Assembly: GCF_000758585.1 (NCBI RefSeq)
Contig: NZ_CP009281.1
Span: 496,001 to 560,000, forward strand
Origin: Paenibacillus sp. FSL R5-0345
Lineage (GTDB): Bacteria; Bacillota; Bacilli; Paenibacillales; Paenibacillaceae
Direction: 5' to 3'
DNA: 64,000 bases
The notes below the pieces were generated by a model. The model saw nothing but the letters and a program-made list of their open reading frames with translations, searched no databases and had not been told where the DNA came from. Positions 8,621 to 14,658 of this stretch are shown here, piece by piece (the first letter of the stretch is position 1; every line of letters begins with the position of its first letter). A program made the translations under genes and the position numbers.

Positions 8621-10602
8621 AGATGCTTAACGCGGTCTCTTACTTCAGCTTGCTTGGCGGCATTAAAGCGGGTCTGGTAGTCGCCGGTTAAATAACCTGT
8701 AACTCTACGCAAACGGCGGATATGAACATCCTTCTCATGCACGCCGCAGGAAGGACAGTTTGTCCCGATTACGCCTTCGTATCCGCAGCCGGAGCAGCGG
8801 TCAATCGGGTGGTTAATGCTGAAATAGCTGACCTGCTGTTCTAGTGCGTATTTAATGATTTTGATAAAGGCGGACGGATTACTGCGGGCATTGCCATTTA
8901 ATTCGACATAAGAAATAGCCCCGGCGTTGCAGTATTCATGGAAAGGAGCTTCCAAGCTGATCTTCTGAGCAGCGCCTAGATCGTAGTATACAGGGATGTG
9001 GAAAGAGTTCGTATAATACTCACGGTCAGTTACACCCGGAATAGAACCCAGTACCTTGCGATCAATCTTGGTGAATTTGCCGGACAAGCCTTCGGCTGGT
9101 GTTGCGAACAAAGTGATGTTGAGATTCAGTTCCTCACTTTTAAGGTCGCAATACTCCCGCATATGACGCACGATAGCCACAGCCTTGGCATGGATTTCCA
9201 TATCCTCGCCATGGTGCTTGCCATACATGGCTTTCATGCATTCCGCCATACCGATGAAGCCAAGCGAAAGACTGCCATGCTTCAGCAGTTCGCCTACAGA
9301 GTCTTCAGGAGCGAGATTTTCGCCGCCTTCCCAGACGCCTTCTCGCATCATGAAATCGGACGCTTTAGCTTTTTGCGCGGCTTGGATGTTGAAACGATGA
9401 AGAAGTCCTTCCAGCGCAATATCCATATAATGATTTAGATCTTCATAGAAGCCAGCTTCGTCTGCGACGGTACGTCGGCCCGTTACTGTGCCGTGTGCCA
9501 GACCGAGTCGAACCAGATTCAGTGTATTAAAGGAAAGGTTGCCCTTTCCGGAGCAATGATTACGCCCAAAACGGTCACCGAGCACGCGGGTGCGGCAGCC
9601 CATTGTAGCAAATTCCGTATCAGGATCACTTGGATCATAATACTGCAAGTTGAGCGGAGCGTCCAGATTAGCGAAGTTCGGATATAGTCTGCGTGCAGAA
9701 CATTCCGCTGCTTTTAGGAACAATTCATAGTTCGGATCACCTTGCTGTTGATTGACGCCTTGCTTGCATTTGAAGATTTGAATCGGGAACACAGGTGTCT
9801 CTCCGCTGCCAAGTCCGTTCATCGTTGCTGTTAGCAGGGAGCTGATCACAAGCTGACCTTCTGGTGAAGTACAAGTCCCGTAGTTAATGCTGGTAAACGG
9901 AATTTGCCCACCGGATCGGCTGGACATGGTATTCAGATTATGTACCATACTTTCAGCCGCTTGCAGGGTTTCAATTTCGGTTTCCTTTAGTGCAAAACGG
10001 AACGCTTTTGGATATAACTCCGCCAGATCGGTCCGGCTCATCGTAATCTCGCCCAAAGATTCATCAGCTTGTCCTTCTTCAAAATAATCCAGACCCTTGC
10101 GGAATAGCTTAGCGAAGGATTTGGTTACATAAGGGGCTAGATCATAGTCGAGCTTATTAGCGGATACACCGCCATATTGAGCATTTTGCTGGGATTGAAA
10201 AATGATTGCTACCAGTGACATAGCCGTCATTATGGAGTTTGGAGGACGAACACTGCCGTTGCCGGTGTTGAAGCCTTCGCGGAGAAGTTTATCAAACGGG
10301 ATAAAAATACAGTTCGTCGTTCCGATCGCGTATTGATCCAGATCATGCACATAGACGACATTGTCATCAATGGCCTGCACTAGCTGCGGTGGCATCGTAA
10401 AGTTGCGGGCATACCATTTTGAATATTCACTGCCGAACTTGCTCATTTTACCGGAGAAACTCTCTCCGTTCAAATTGGCATTCTCGCGCAGTAAGTCCAA
10501 ATCCCGACTGTCGATAATATCGCGCCCTAAATCAATGAGCTCTTCTAAAAGAACTTCTTGTGCATTTGTTGTACCGTTAAATTGTCTCTCCAACAACGTC
10601 AT
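8617..10602 (-). CDS. nrdD: Class III (anaerobic) ribonucleoside-triphosphate reductase
   Basis: The 661-residue glycyl-radical enzyme reduces NTPs without oxygen. The radical glycine is Gly636 in RRVTGYL near the C-terminus. Just before it lies a four-cysteine zinc site (Cys603, Cys606, Cys616, Cys619). The N-terminus begins close to the catalytic domain and shows no clear ATP-cone, unlike E. coli NrdD, so dATP control may be absent or different. It is the first gene of the nrd operon, about 220 nt from the B12 aptamer. Confidence 0.95.
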   Translation of the reverse strand: MTLLERQFNGTTNAQEVLLEELIDLGRDIIDSRDLDLLRENANLNGESFSGKMSKFGSEYSKWYARNFTMPPQLVQAIDDNVVYVHDLDQYAIGTTNCIFIPFDKLLREGFNTGNGSVRPPNSIMTAMSLVAIIFQSQQNAQYGGVSANKLDYDLAPYVTKSFAKLFRKGLDYFEEGQADESLGEITMSRTDLAELYPKAFRFALKETEIETLQAAESMVHNLNTMSSRSGGQIPFTSINYGTCTSPEGQLVISSLLTATMNGLGSGETPVFPIQIFKCKQGVNQQQGDPNYELFLKAAECSARRLYPNFANLDAPLNLQYYDPSDPDTEFATMGCRTRVLGDRFGRNHCSGKGNLSFNTLNLVRLGLAHGTVTGRRTVADEAGFYEDLNHYMDIALEGLLHRFNIQAAQKAKASDFMMREGVWEGGENLAPEDSVGELLKHGSLSLGFIGMAECMKAMYGKHHGEDMEIHAKAVAIVRHMREYCDLKSEELNLNITLFATPAEGLSGKFTKIDRKVLGSIPGVTDREYYTNSFHIPVYYDLGAAQKISLEAPFHEYCNAGAISYVELNGNARSNPSAFIKIIKYALEQQVSYFSINHPIDRCSGCGYEGVIGTNCPSCGVHEKDVHIRRLRRVTGYLTGDYQTRFNAAKQAEVRDRVKHL

Positions 10603-10683
10603 TGTATAGCTCTCCTCTCAGTCTATCGTCCTATCATTAAGAAGCCCGACCGCATAAGCGGCCGTATATTCATTCTGATCTCA

Positions 10684-10738
10684 TAAAAAAAGCATCCCCT
10701 AGCGAGGATGGCAGAAAATGCCCGATGCGTTATGTAAA
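10684..10738 (-). terminator. Terminator/expression platform of the B12 riboswitch
   Basis: On the minus strand a CATCC/GGATG stem-loop is followed by seven T residues (plus 10685-10691). An alternative upstream pairing of GGGCA with TGCC could compete. Located between aptamer and nrdD, it is the likely off state when adenosylcobalamin is bound. Confidence 0.7.
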
Positions 10739-10824
10739 TATCCACACGGATATTTGCGGTGGTCTCTCAGAAGATGACCGCATGCGGACACCGTTCCTGT
10801 TCCTCGCAGGCACTCATAGTTGGT

Positions 10825-11003
10825 GTCGTCGAAACAGGCAGGTCTCCTGGCTTCCGCAGGATCTCTCAGCGCCTTCCCAAGGGGTTCGTAACCCTCAGTG
10901 GCTTCTGCTGGGAGATCTGTCCGTCTTAAGCTTCTAAAAGCTTGTGAAGGACATCCGGTTACAGTGGCGGGACCGCAGCGGAATCTCACCGCACTTCCCT
11001 ATT
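10825..11003 (-). promoter_or_regulatory. Adenosylcobalamin (B12) riboswitch aptamer upstream of nrdDG-nrdAB
   Basis: Read on the minus strand the sequence shows the 5' GGGAAGTGCGGTGAGATTCC element (plus 10980-10999), the B12-box core GTCCCGCCACTG (plus 10962-10973) and the closing GCCAGGAGACCTGCC element (plus 10837-10851). This is a complete cobalamin aptamer. In other bacteria such a switch turns off B12-independent reductases when a B12-dependent class II NrdJ can do the work; nrdJ is not in this window. Confidence 0.95.
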
Positions 11004-11040
11004 AAGCTCTAATTCAAATAAAGGATCAAAGCGCCTGTCT

Positions 11041-11095
11041 CCACTATATTTTGTTGTGATTAGATAAAAATAACCCAAGATGTTGTGTTTGTAAA
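11041..11095 (-). promoter_or_regulatory. nrd operon promoter with two NrdR boxes
   Basis: On the minus strand TTTACA (-35, plus 11090-11095), a 17-bp spacer and TATTTT (-10, plus 11067-11072) form a promoter. Box 1 (plus 11073-11088, minus ACACAACATCTTGGGT) fills the spacer. Box 2 (plus 11041-11056, minus CAACAAAATATAGTGG) lies near the start site. They match the NrdR consensus acaCwAtATaTwGtgt at about 13 and 12 of 16 positions and are 16 bp apart, the usual NrdR spacing. Confidence 0.75.
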
Positions 11096-11138
11096 CAGTT
11101 TTTTAGAAAACCCAAGCGGGGAGCGGCTTCTTTAAAAG

Positions 11139-11246
11139 TACTCCACAAATGATCCACAGGCTGTCCATAAGTAATCCACAATTGATCCACAGGCAGATGG
11201 AAAATGATTCATAAATTGTCCGAAAAGATGCCACAAATAGTCCATA
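11139..11246. repeat. Phased array of DnaA-box-like 9-mers, 11-bp period
   Basis: Nine 9-mers related to TNATCCACA begin at 11139, 11150, 11161, 11172, 11183, 11205, 11216, 11227 and 11238, always a multiple of 11 bp apart; only the slot at 11194 is degenerate. Best units are TGATCCACA (twice) and TAATCCACA, one mismatch from the DnaA box TTATCCACA. The array lies between the divergent nrd operon and yqgV-like gene. Confidence 0.75.
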
Positions 11247-11283
11247 AATGTAGTGCAGACGACCCTAGAATTCATGTAAGAGA

Positions 11284-11319
11284 AAGTACTCGTGGCGAAA
11301 GCTGTATTTCGGAGTACTT
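11284..11319. promoter_or_regulatory. Inverted repeat upstream of the YqgV-like gene
   Basis: AAGTACTC (11284-11291) and GAGTACTT (11312-11319) form perfect 8-bp arms around a 20-nt loop, just upstream of the promoter. Its function is unknown; it could be an operator. Confidence 0.4.
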
Positions 11320-11355
11320 GGGGGGAAAGAAGGGGCATAATAATGCGGGCATCAT

Positions 11356-11384
11356 TTGTGGGAGAGCGGTGGAGTTGTTACAAT
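11356..11384 (+). promoter_or_regulatory. Promoter of the YqgV-like gene
   Basis: TTGTGG (11356-11361), a 17-bp spacer and TACAAT (11379-11384) precede the AGGAGG at 11411. Confidence 0.5.
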
Positions 11385-11423
11385 AGATGGAGACACACTT
11401 TAAAATTCGAAGGAGGTATTCCC

Positions 11424-11732
11424 ATGCCTATTGCTGAAGTAACCGTTATTCCGATTGGAACAGGCAGTACCAGCCTTAGCAGTTATGTTGCGGATATGCA
11501 GCGAGTGCTGCAGACGGTAGAAGGAATTACTTATGAGCTTACATCGATGGGTACAATCATTGAAGGACCTCTCCAACGTATATTTGCAGCGGTGGAAGCA
11601 TTGCATGAGTCTCCTTTTGCCGCAGGTGCAGAACGTGTCTCTACCTCGCTTAAAATAGACGACCGCCGCGATAAGCCCTCCACTAGCCGCGGAAAGCTGG
11701 AGTCTGTGGAGCGTAAGCTACAGGTGGAGTAG
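11424..11732 (+). CDS. MTH1187/YqgV-family thiamine-binding protein
   Basis: This 102-residue protein begins MPIAEVTVIPIGTGSTSLS and continues with a single ferredoxin-like domain (YELTSMGTIIEGPLQRIFAAVEALHE), the signature of the DUF77/YqgV family. Members are small cytosolic oligomers reported to bind thiamine; no enzymatic role is known. ATG 11424 is set by AGGAGG at 11411-11416; an upstream in-frame start at 11292 lacks a ribosome-binding site. It is read alone and divergently from the nrd operon. Confidence 0.85.
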   Translation: MPIAEVTVIPIGTGSTSLSSYVADMQRVLQTVEGITYELTSMGTIIEGPLQRIFAAVEALHESPFAAGAERVSTSLKIDDRRDKPSTSRGKLESVERKLQVE

Positions 11733-11770
11733 CAGCAGTCTAGGAGAGTAGAAAACAGGGAGAAATAGAC

Positions 11771-11798
11771 TTGCGTTTCTAGCTGAAAGTTGTATAAT
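11771..11798 (+). promoter_or_regulatory. Promoter of tRNA-Thr
   Basis: TTGCGT (11771-11776), 16 bp and a consensus TATAAT (11793-11798) lie about 30 bp upstream of the tRNA. Confidence 0.6.
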
Positions 11799-11828
11799 GT
11801 TTTTTGTTTGACAGAAAATTAGCTATAA

Positions 11829-11900
11829 GCTGGTGTAGCTCAGGGGTAGAGCAACGCACTCGTAATGCGTAGGCCGGGGGTTCAATTCCCTTCACCAGCA
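11829..11900 (+). tRNA. tRNA-Thr(CGT)
   Basis: A full cloverleaf is visible: acceptor GCTGGTG/CACCAGC, D stem GCTC/GAGC, anticodon stem ACGCA/TGCGT with loop CTCGTAA (anticodon CGT, reading ACG), and T arm with loop TTCAATT whose stem contains two G-U pairs. The discriminator is A at 11900. CCA is not encoded. It stands alone rather than in a tRNA cluster. Confidence 0.95.
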
Positions 11901-11992
11901 TATTTTCCGCTATATCAACGTTGTCAGCGTTAAATGTTGTTTTCCGGACGTTAATTCGTCGGTGCGTACCTGCTGATATACGGTTAAATATG

Positions 11993-12026
11993 AAGCCTCC
12001 TACGGAAAACTGTGGGAGGCTTTGTT
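11993..12026 (+). terminator. Terminator downstream of tRNA-Thr
   Basis: AAGCCTCC (11993-12000) pairs with GGAGGCTT (12015-12022), followed by TTGTT. The tail TTTGTTATGTACATTT (12021-12036) recurs exactly at 12809-12824. Confidence 0.75.
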
Positions 12027-12118
12027 ATGTACATTTAATCACTCTACCTAATCATAATCACGGAAGCACTACGCTGACACCAGCGGGCGGTCGTACGTAC
12101 GGAGTCTCTTAATATATC

Positions 12119-12147
12119 TTTCATAATGTAGAACTGTTGGGTATAAT
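12119..12147 (+). promoter_or_regulatory. Promoter of the stalk-domain protein gene
   Basis: TTTCAT (12119-12124), 17 bp and TATAAT (12142-12147), then TAGGAGGT before the ATG. Confidence 0.45.
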
Positions 12148-12180
12148 TGGAATAATTCTATCCTTAGGAGGTTCATACGT

Positions 12181-12714
12181 ATGAAGAAGAAAATAGTAGG
12201 GATTGCAGCTGCAGCGCTGTTGCTCGGAGGATCAATAGGATTTGCAGCAAGCTCGTCAATAATTGGCGCTAAAGTTACCGGACTGTATACGATAAAGCAA
12301 GACGGAAAGAAGATTGCGGACGCAGCTATTATAAACGGATCAGCTTACGTACCCGTGCGCACGATATCCGAAGCGACTGGAACGGACCTGACAGTAGAAG
12401 GGAAGACAATAATACTGGAGAGTAAAGTAACGGACAAGCCCGCGGCAATATCTGAGACTGACACAACGGCTGCAGATCGGACAGGAACACCAAAGGCAAT
12501 CATTGAGGCGGCTAAACTCCGGGAAAGATTAGCAGTGGCAGAATCCAGCGTGCAATTTCTCAAAGAAGCGATCCAACAAGCGGAAGCTACTGCGGCCGAT
12601 CTAACAAGCACAGCGGACCAAGAAGCTCGCAGAAGCTATATCGCCGATTTGAATAAACGCCTTGTGTACACGGAAACAGAAATTGCGCAGATCAAGGAGC
12701 AGCTTGGTGAATAA
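12181..12714 (+). CDS. Secreted stalk-domain (copper amine oxidase N-terminal-like) protein with C-terminal coiled coil
   Basis: The 177-residue product has a signal peptide (MKKKIVGIAAAALLLGGSIGFAA). It is followed by a stalk-like beta domain (about residues 28-80, ending GSAYVPVRTISEATGTDLTVEGKTIIL), a short linker and an alpha-helical coiled coil (about 105-175, rich in E, A, Q and L). The stalk domain is a common Paenibacillus extracellular module without catalytic residues. Similar small proteins occur near phage lysis genes, and the neighbours here (tRNA, ASCH protein) fit a decayed phage region, but no phage structural gene is present. ATG 12181 follows an excellent TAGGAGGT. Confidence 0.7.
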   Translation: MKKKIVGIAAAALLLGGSIGFAASSSIIGAKVTGLYTIKQDGKKIADAAIINGSAYVPVRTISEATGTDLTVEGKTIILESKVTDKPAAISETDTTAADRTGTPKAIIEAAKLRERLAVAESSVQFLKEAIQQAEATAADLTSTADQEARRSYIADLNKRLVYTETEIAQIKEQLGE

Positions 12715-12785
12715 AGCACTGGTGCATGTTGAACCAAAGCCTCTATATGTTGGATCTGAGATGCACCTACCATAAGCATGATACT

Positions 12786-12811
12786 ATGGCCATCTCTCGG
12801 GTGGTCTTTTT
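12786..12811 (+). terminator. Terminator after the stalk-domain gene
   Basis: GGCCATC (12788-12794) pairs with GGTGGTC (12800-12806) using G-U pairs, followed by TTTTT. Confidence 0.6.
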
Positions 12812-12824
12812 GTTATGTACATTT
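12809..12824 (+). repeat. 16-nt direct repeat, second copy
   Basis: TTTGTTATGTACATTT is identical to 12021-12036 and, like that copy, directly follows a terminator stem. A similar TTTGTATGTACATTT follows the terminator near 49080. Confidence 0.6.
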
Positions 12825-12872
12825 TTCCTTTTAATAGGTTTAATTAATCATATAGTTAAAGGGGATATTACT

Positions 12873-12962
12873 ATGAACTCATTAAGCGCGAACCAGTTAA
12901 CCGCGGTATTCCGGGAATTCGGAGACCACGCTTTTCTGTATCTTCCGAGGGGATGGATATGA
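12873..12962 (+). CDS. Short peptide overlapping the ASCH gene
   Basis: A 29-residue frame (MNSLSANQLTAVFREFGDH...) begins at an ATG eight bases after AGGGG. It stops at a TGA that overlaps the next start as ATGA, an arrangement typical of translational coupling. It may be a leader peptide or the remnant of a longer gene. No family is recognised. Confidence 0.35.
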   Translation: MNSLSANQLTAVFREFGDHAFLYLPRGWI

Positions 12963-13375
12963 TGCGGTGTTTAACGATACGACAGCCTTGGGCAACGTTG
13001 ATTGCTCTTGGTGAAAAACAGTTCGAAACTCGATCATGGAGAACAACCTACCGCGGGGGGTTAGGTATTCATGCCGGAATGAGGATAGATAAGAAGATAT
13101 GTGAACAGGAACCATTCAGGTCGATATTGGCGAAGCATGGTTATACAGCAGTAAATTTACCAACAGGGGTTATTATTGCGTTAGGTCAACTCACGGGGTG
13201 TTATGAGGTTACACCGGAGGTGGACCTAAGGGAATGGATAAAGGGAAATGAATATGATTTTGGCGACTATAGTGAAGGGCGTTTTGCTTGGAAGCTTGAA
13301 GATGTTCATCAGTTAAGTCATCCTGTACCGGCTAAGGGCAGATTAAGCTTATGGGAGCATCCAGATCTAGCCTAA
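12959..13375 (+). CDS. ASCH-domain protein
   Basis: The protein of about 138 residues begins MMRCLTIRQPWATLIALGEKQFETRSWRTTYRGGLGIHAG, the beta-barrel core of the ASCH/PUA-like superfamily. It continues with GVIIALGQLTGCYEV and ends FAWKLEDVHQLSHPVPAKGRLSLWE. ASCH proteins are proposed RNA-binding or modified-base-processing proteins, common in phages and mobile DNA. The start at 12959 is favoured because GAGGGG (12947-12952) is six bases upstream; ATG 12953 touches that site. Confidence 0.75.
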   Translation: MMRCLTIRQPWATLIALGEKQFETRSWRTTYRGGLGIHAGMRIDKKICEQEPFRSILAKHGYTAVNLPTGVIIALGQLTGCYEVTPEVDLREWIKGNEYDFGDYSEGRFAWKLEDVHQLSHPVPAKGRLSLWEHPDLA

Positions 13376-13489
13376 ACCAAAAATTGATCTTTTTAATGTG
13401 ATTTTCATGTGAGCATCATCTTATTTTCAGGTTCGGGGTATATATTGAAGACACCAAACACCCCCCAGTGTTTTGTGGTATAAATCTCT

Positions 13490-13528
13490 TAGGTCTTGCC
13501 AACTCCCATGGTAAGGCCTATTTTTTTG
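13490..13528 (+). terminator. Terminator after the ASCH gene
   Basis: TAGGTCTTGCC (13490-13500) pairs with GGTAAGGCCTA (13510-13520), followed by seven T residues. Confidence 0.85.
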
Positions 13529-13573
13529 TTCGCTAATGGAAATGGGGGGAGGGGCGTAACTTTTTACGCGGCT

Positions 13574-14071
13574 TTACTTAATCTGATACTGCCCTTCATA
13601 GCTCTTAAAAGATGAAATATCCAGCCCGAGATATCTGCGCATATGAATAGCAGCTTGTGCAGCAACGATGTCGTTTAACAGCAGCATTCGTTCATGGTAT
13701 CCGCGACATATAAATTTGGCTTCTATCCCTGTGTTGAGCCTGTTCTGCTCATATACCTTGATTCCCCGTTTTCTCATTTCCGAACGAACATCTCTTAGAT
13801 CTGCTGTAGCTACTGCCGCGGCGGTTCCAAGAACCTCCAGATAGGGGGCGGGCGTTCGTAAATGTGTAGATAAAATGGCGGAGTCCCGTTCGAAAGCTGA
13901 TAAAATCATCGGAAGCAATAAATAAGATTTCACCAGCATGTTGTCTCTGCTTTCAGCTCTATGCATGAATCTCATCACCTCTAATGGGAACGTATATTCG
14001 TATTCTACCCCGATATCCCAAAAATAATCAATGGTATTTCTAAACAGCCAGTCCAATGTGATTAAATTCAC
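13574..14071 (-). CDS. Hypothetical protein, 165 residues
   Basis: I do not recognise a family. The product is mixed alpha-helical with a hydrophobic mid segment (MLVKSYLLLPMILSAFE) and an Ala-rich stretch (VLGTAAAVATADLRDVRSEMRKRG); it has no signal peptide and a C-terminal ISSFKSYEGQYQIK. The region upstream of its ATG (14071) is very AT-rich. It is flanked by the ASCH gene (converging) and a small membrane peptide gene (diverging), again an accessory-type setting. Confidence 0.55.
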   Translation of the reverse strand: MNLITLDWLFRNTIDYFWDIGVEYEYTFPLEVMRFMHRAESRDNMLVKSYLLLPMILSAFERDSAILSTHLRTPAPYLEVLGTAAAVATADLRDVRSEMRKRGIKVYEQNRLNTGIEAKFICRGYHERMLLLNDIVAAQAAIHMRRYLGLDISSFKSYEGQYQIK

Positions 14072-14152
14072 AACGAAAATAGAAAGAATAAAATATATTA
14101 AAATTGTAATAATAAAAATTAATGATTTAAGCTTATGAAAAGGAGAATTAGG

Positions 14153-14251
14153 ATGAGAGAGGAAGGAAGTCTCCGCCGTGGATTGGTATTTGGTTTGATT
14201 TTTAGTATTCCATTATGGATATCGATATTAGGCTATATACAGTTACTTTAA
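14153..14251 (+). CDS. Small single-span membrane protein, 32 residues
   Basis: ATG 14153 follows AAAGGAG by seven bases. The frame reads MREEGSLRRGLVFG then a hydrophobic helix (LIFSIPLWISILGYIQLL) to a TAA at 14249-14251. A charged N-terminus followed by one membrane helix and a terminator right after the stop argue that it is expressed. The family is unknown; peptides of this type are frequent in phage and stress regions. Confidence 0.5.
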   Translation: MREEGSLRRGLVFGLIFSIPLWISILGYIQLL

Positions 14252-14274
14252 AATTGAATAAAAACTTTTGCGTG

Positions 14275-14298
14275 AAGCGCCTTTAGGTGCTTTTTTTG
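14275..14298 (+). terminator. Terminator of the small membrane protein gene
   Basis: AAGCGCC (14275-14281) pairs with GGTGCTT (14286-14292), followed by a T-run. Confidence 0.8.
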
Positions 14299-14334
14299 TG
14301 CTGGTTAATGTGTATGATTATTAAAAGGAATTGA

Positions 14335-14364
14335 TTGACATTTGTGGGGGCGGAGCGCTAAACT
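14335..14364 (+). promoter_or_regulatory. Candidate promoter of the c-di-GMP riboswitch transcript
   Basis: TTGACA (14335-14340), 18 bp and TAAACT (14359-14364), about 95 bp ahead of the aptamer. Confidence 0.45.
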
Positions 14365-14457
14365 ATTATTAGTTCGAAAGTATTAAAAGTCATAGACGAT
14401 TATTTAATAGGATGCTTAAACTGCCGGTTCTATTTTGCAAAGGGTATACATATATAA

Positions 14458-14548
14458 TCATGATAATAGCAAACCGCCCGAAAGGGTGGGACGCAAAGTC
14501 CAGGAGTCTAAAGTGTCTTAAGGACACTATGACCGTCCGACTGCCATG
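14458..14548 (+). promoter_or_regulatory. Cyclic di-GMP-I (GEMM) riboswitch
   Basis: The sequence contains ATAGCAAACCGCCCGAAAGG followed by GTGGGACGCAAAGTCCAGG and a variable hairpin (AGTGTCTTAAGGACACT), the conserved P2/P3 core of GEMM class I aptamers with the GAAA tetraloop in its usual place. It sits in the leader of the LPXTG surface protein gene. Confidence 0.9.
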
Positions 14549-14585
14549 AGAAGGGAATTCTACTTCTTTTTTGGCGGTCTTTTTT
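14539..14585 (+). terminator. Terminator/expression platform of the c-di-GMP riboswitch
   Basis: GACTGCC (14539-14545) pairs with GGCGGTC (14573-14579), followed by six or more T residues. The 5' arm overlaps the 3' end of the aptamer, so ligand binding and termination should exclude or promote each other; polarity cannot be read by eye. Confidence 0.8.
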
Positions 14586-14658
14586 GTTGTTAGGTCTTTT
14601 AGAGTTTCTGGTAATTATTCTGATTAGATATAAATGATAGATTTAGGAGGTGTGCTTT

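Noticed and set aside
10699..10989. Open frames on both strands between nrdD and the nrd promoter
   Set aside because: The sequence is fully explained by the B12 aptamer and its terminator.
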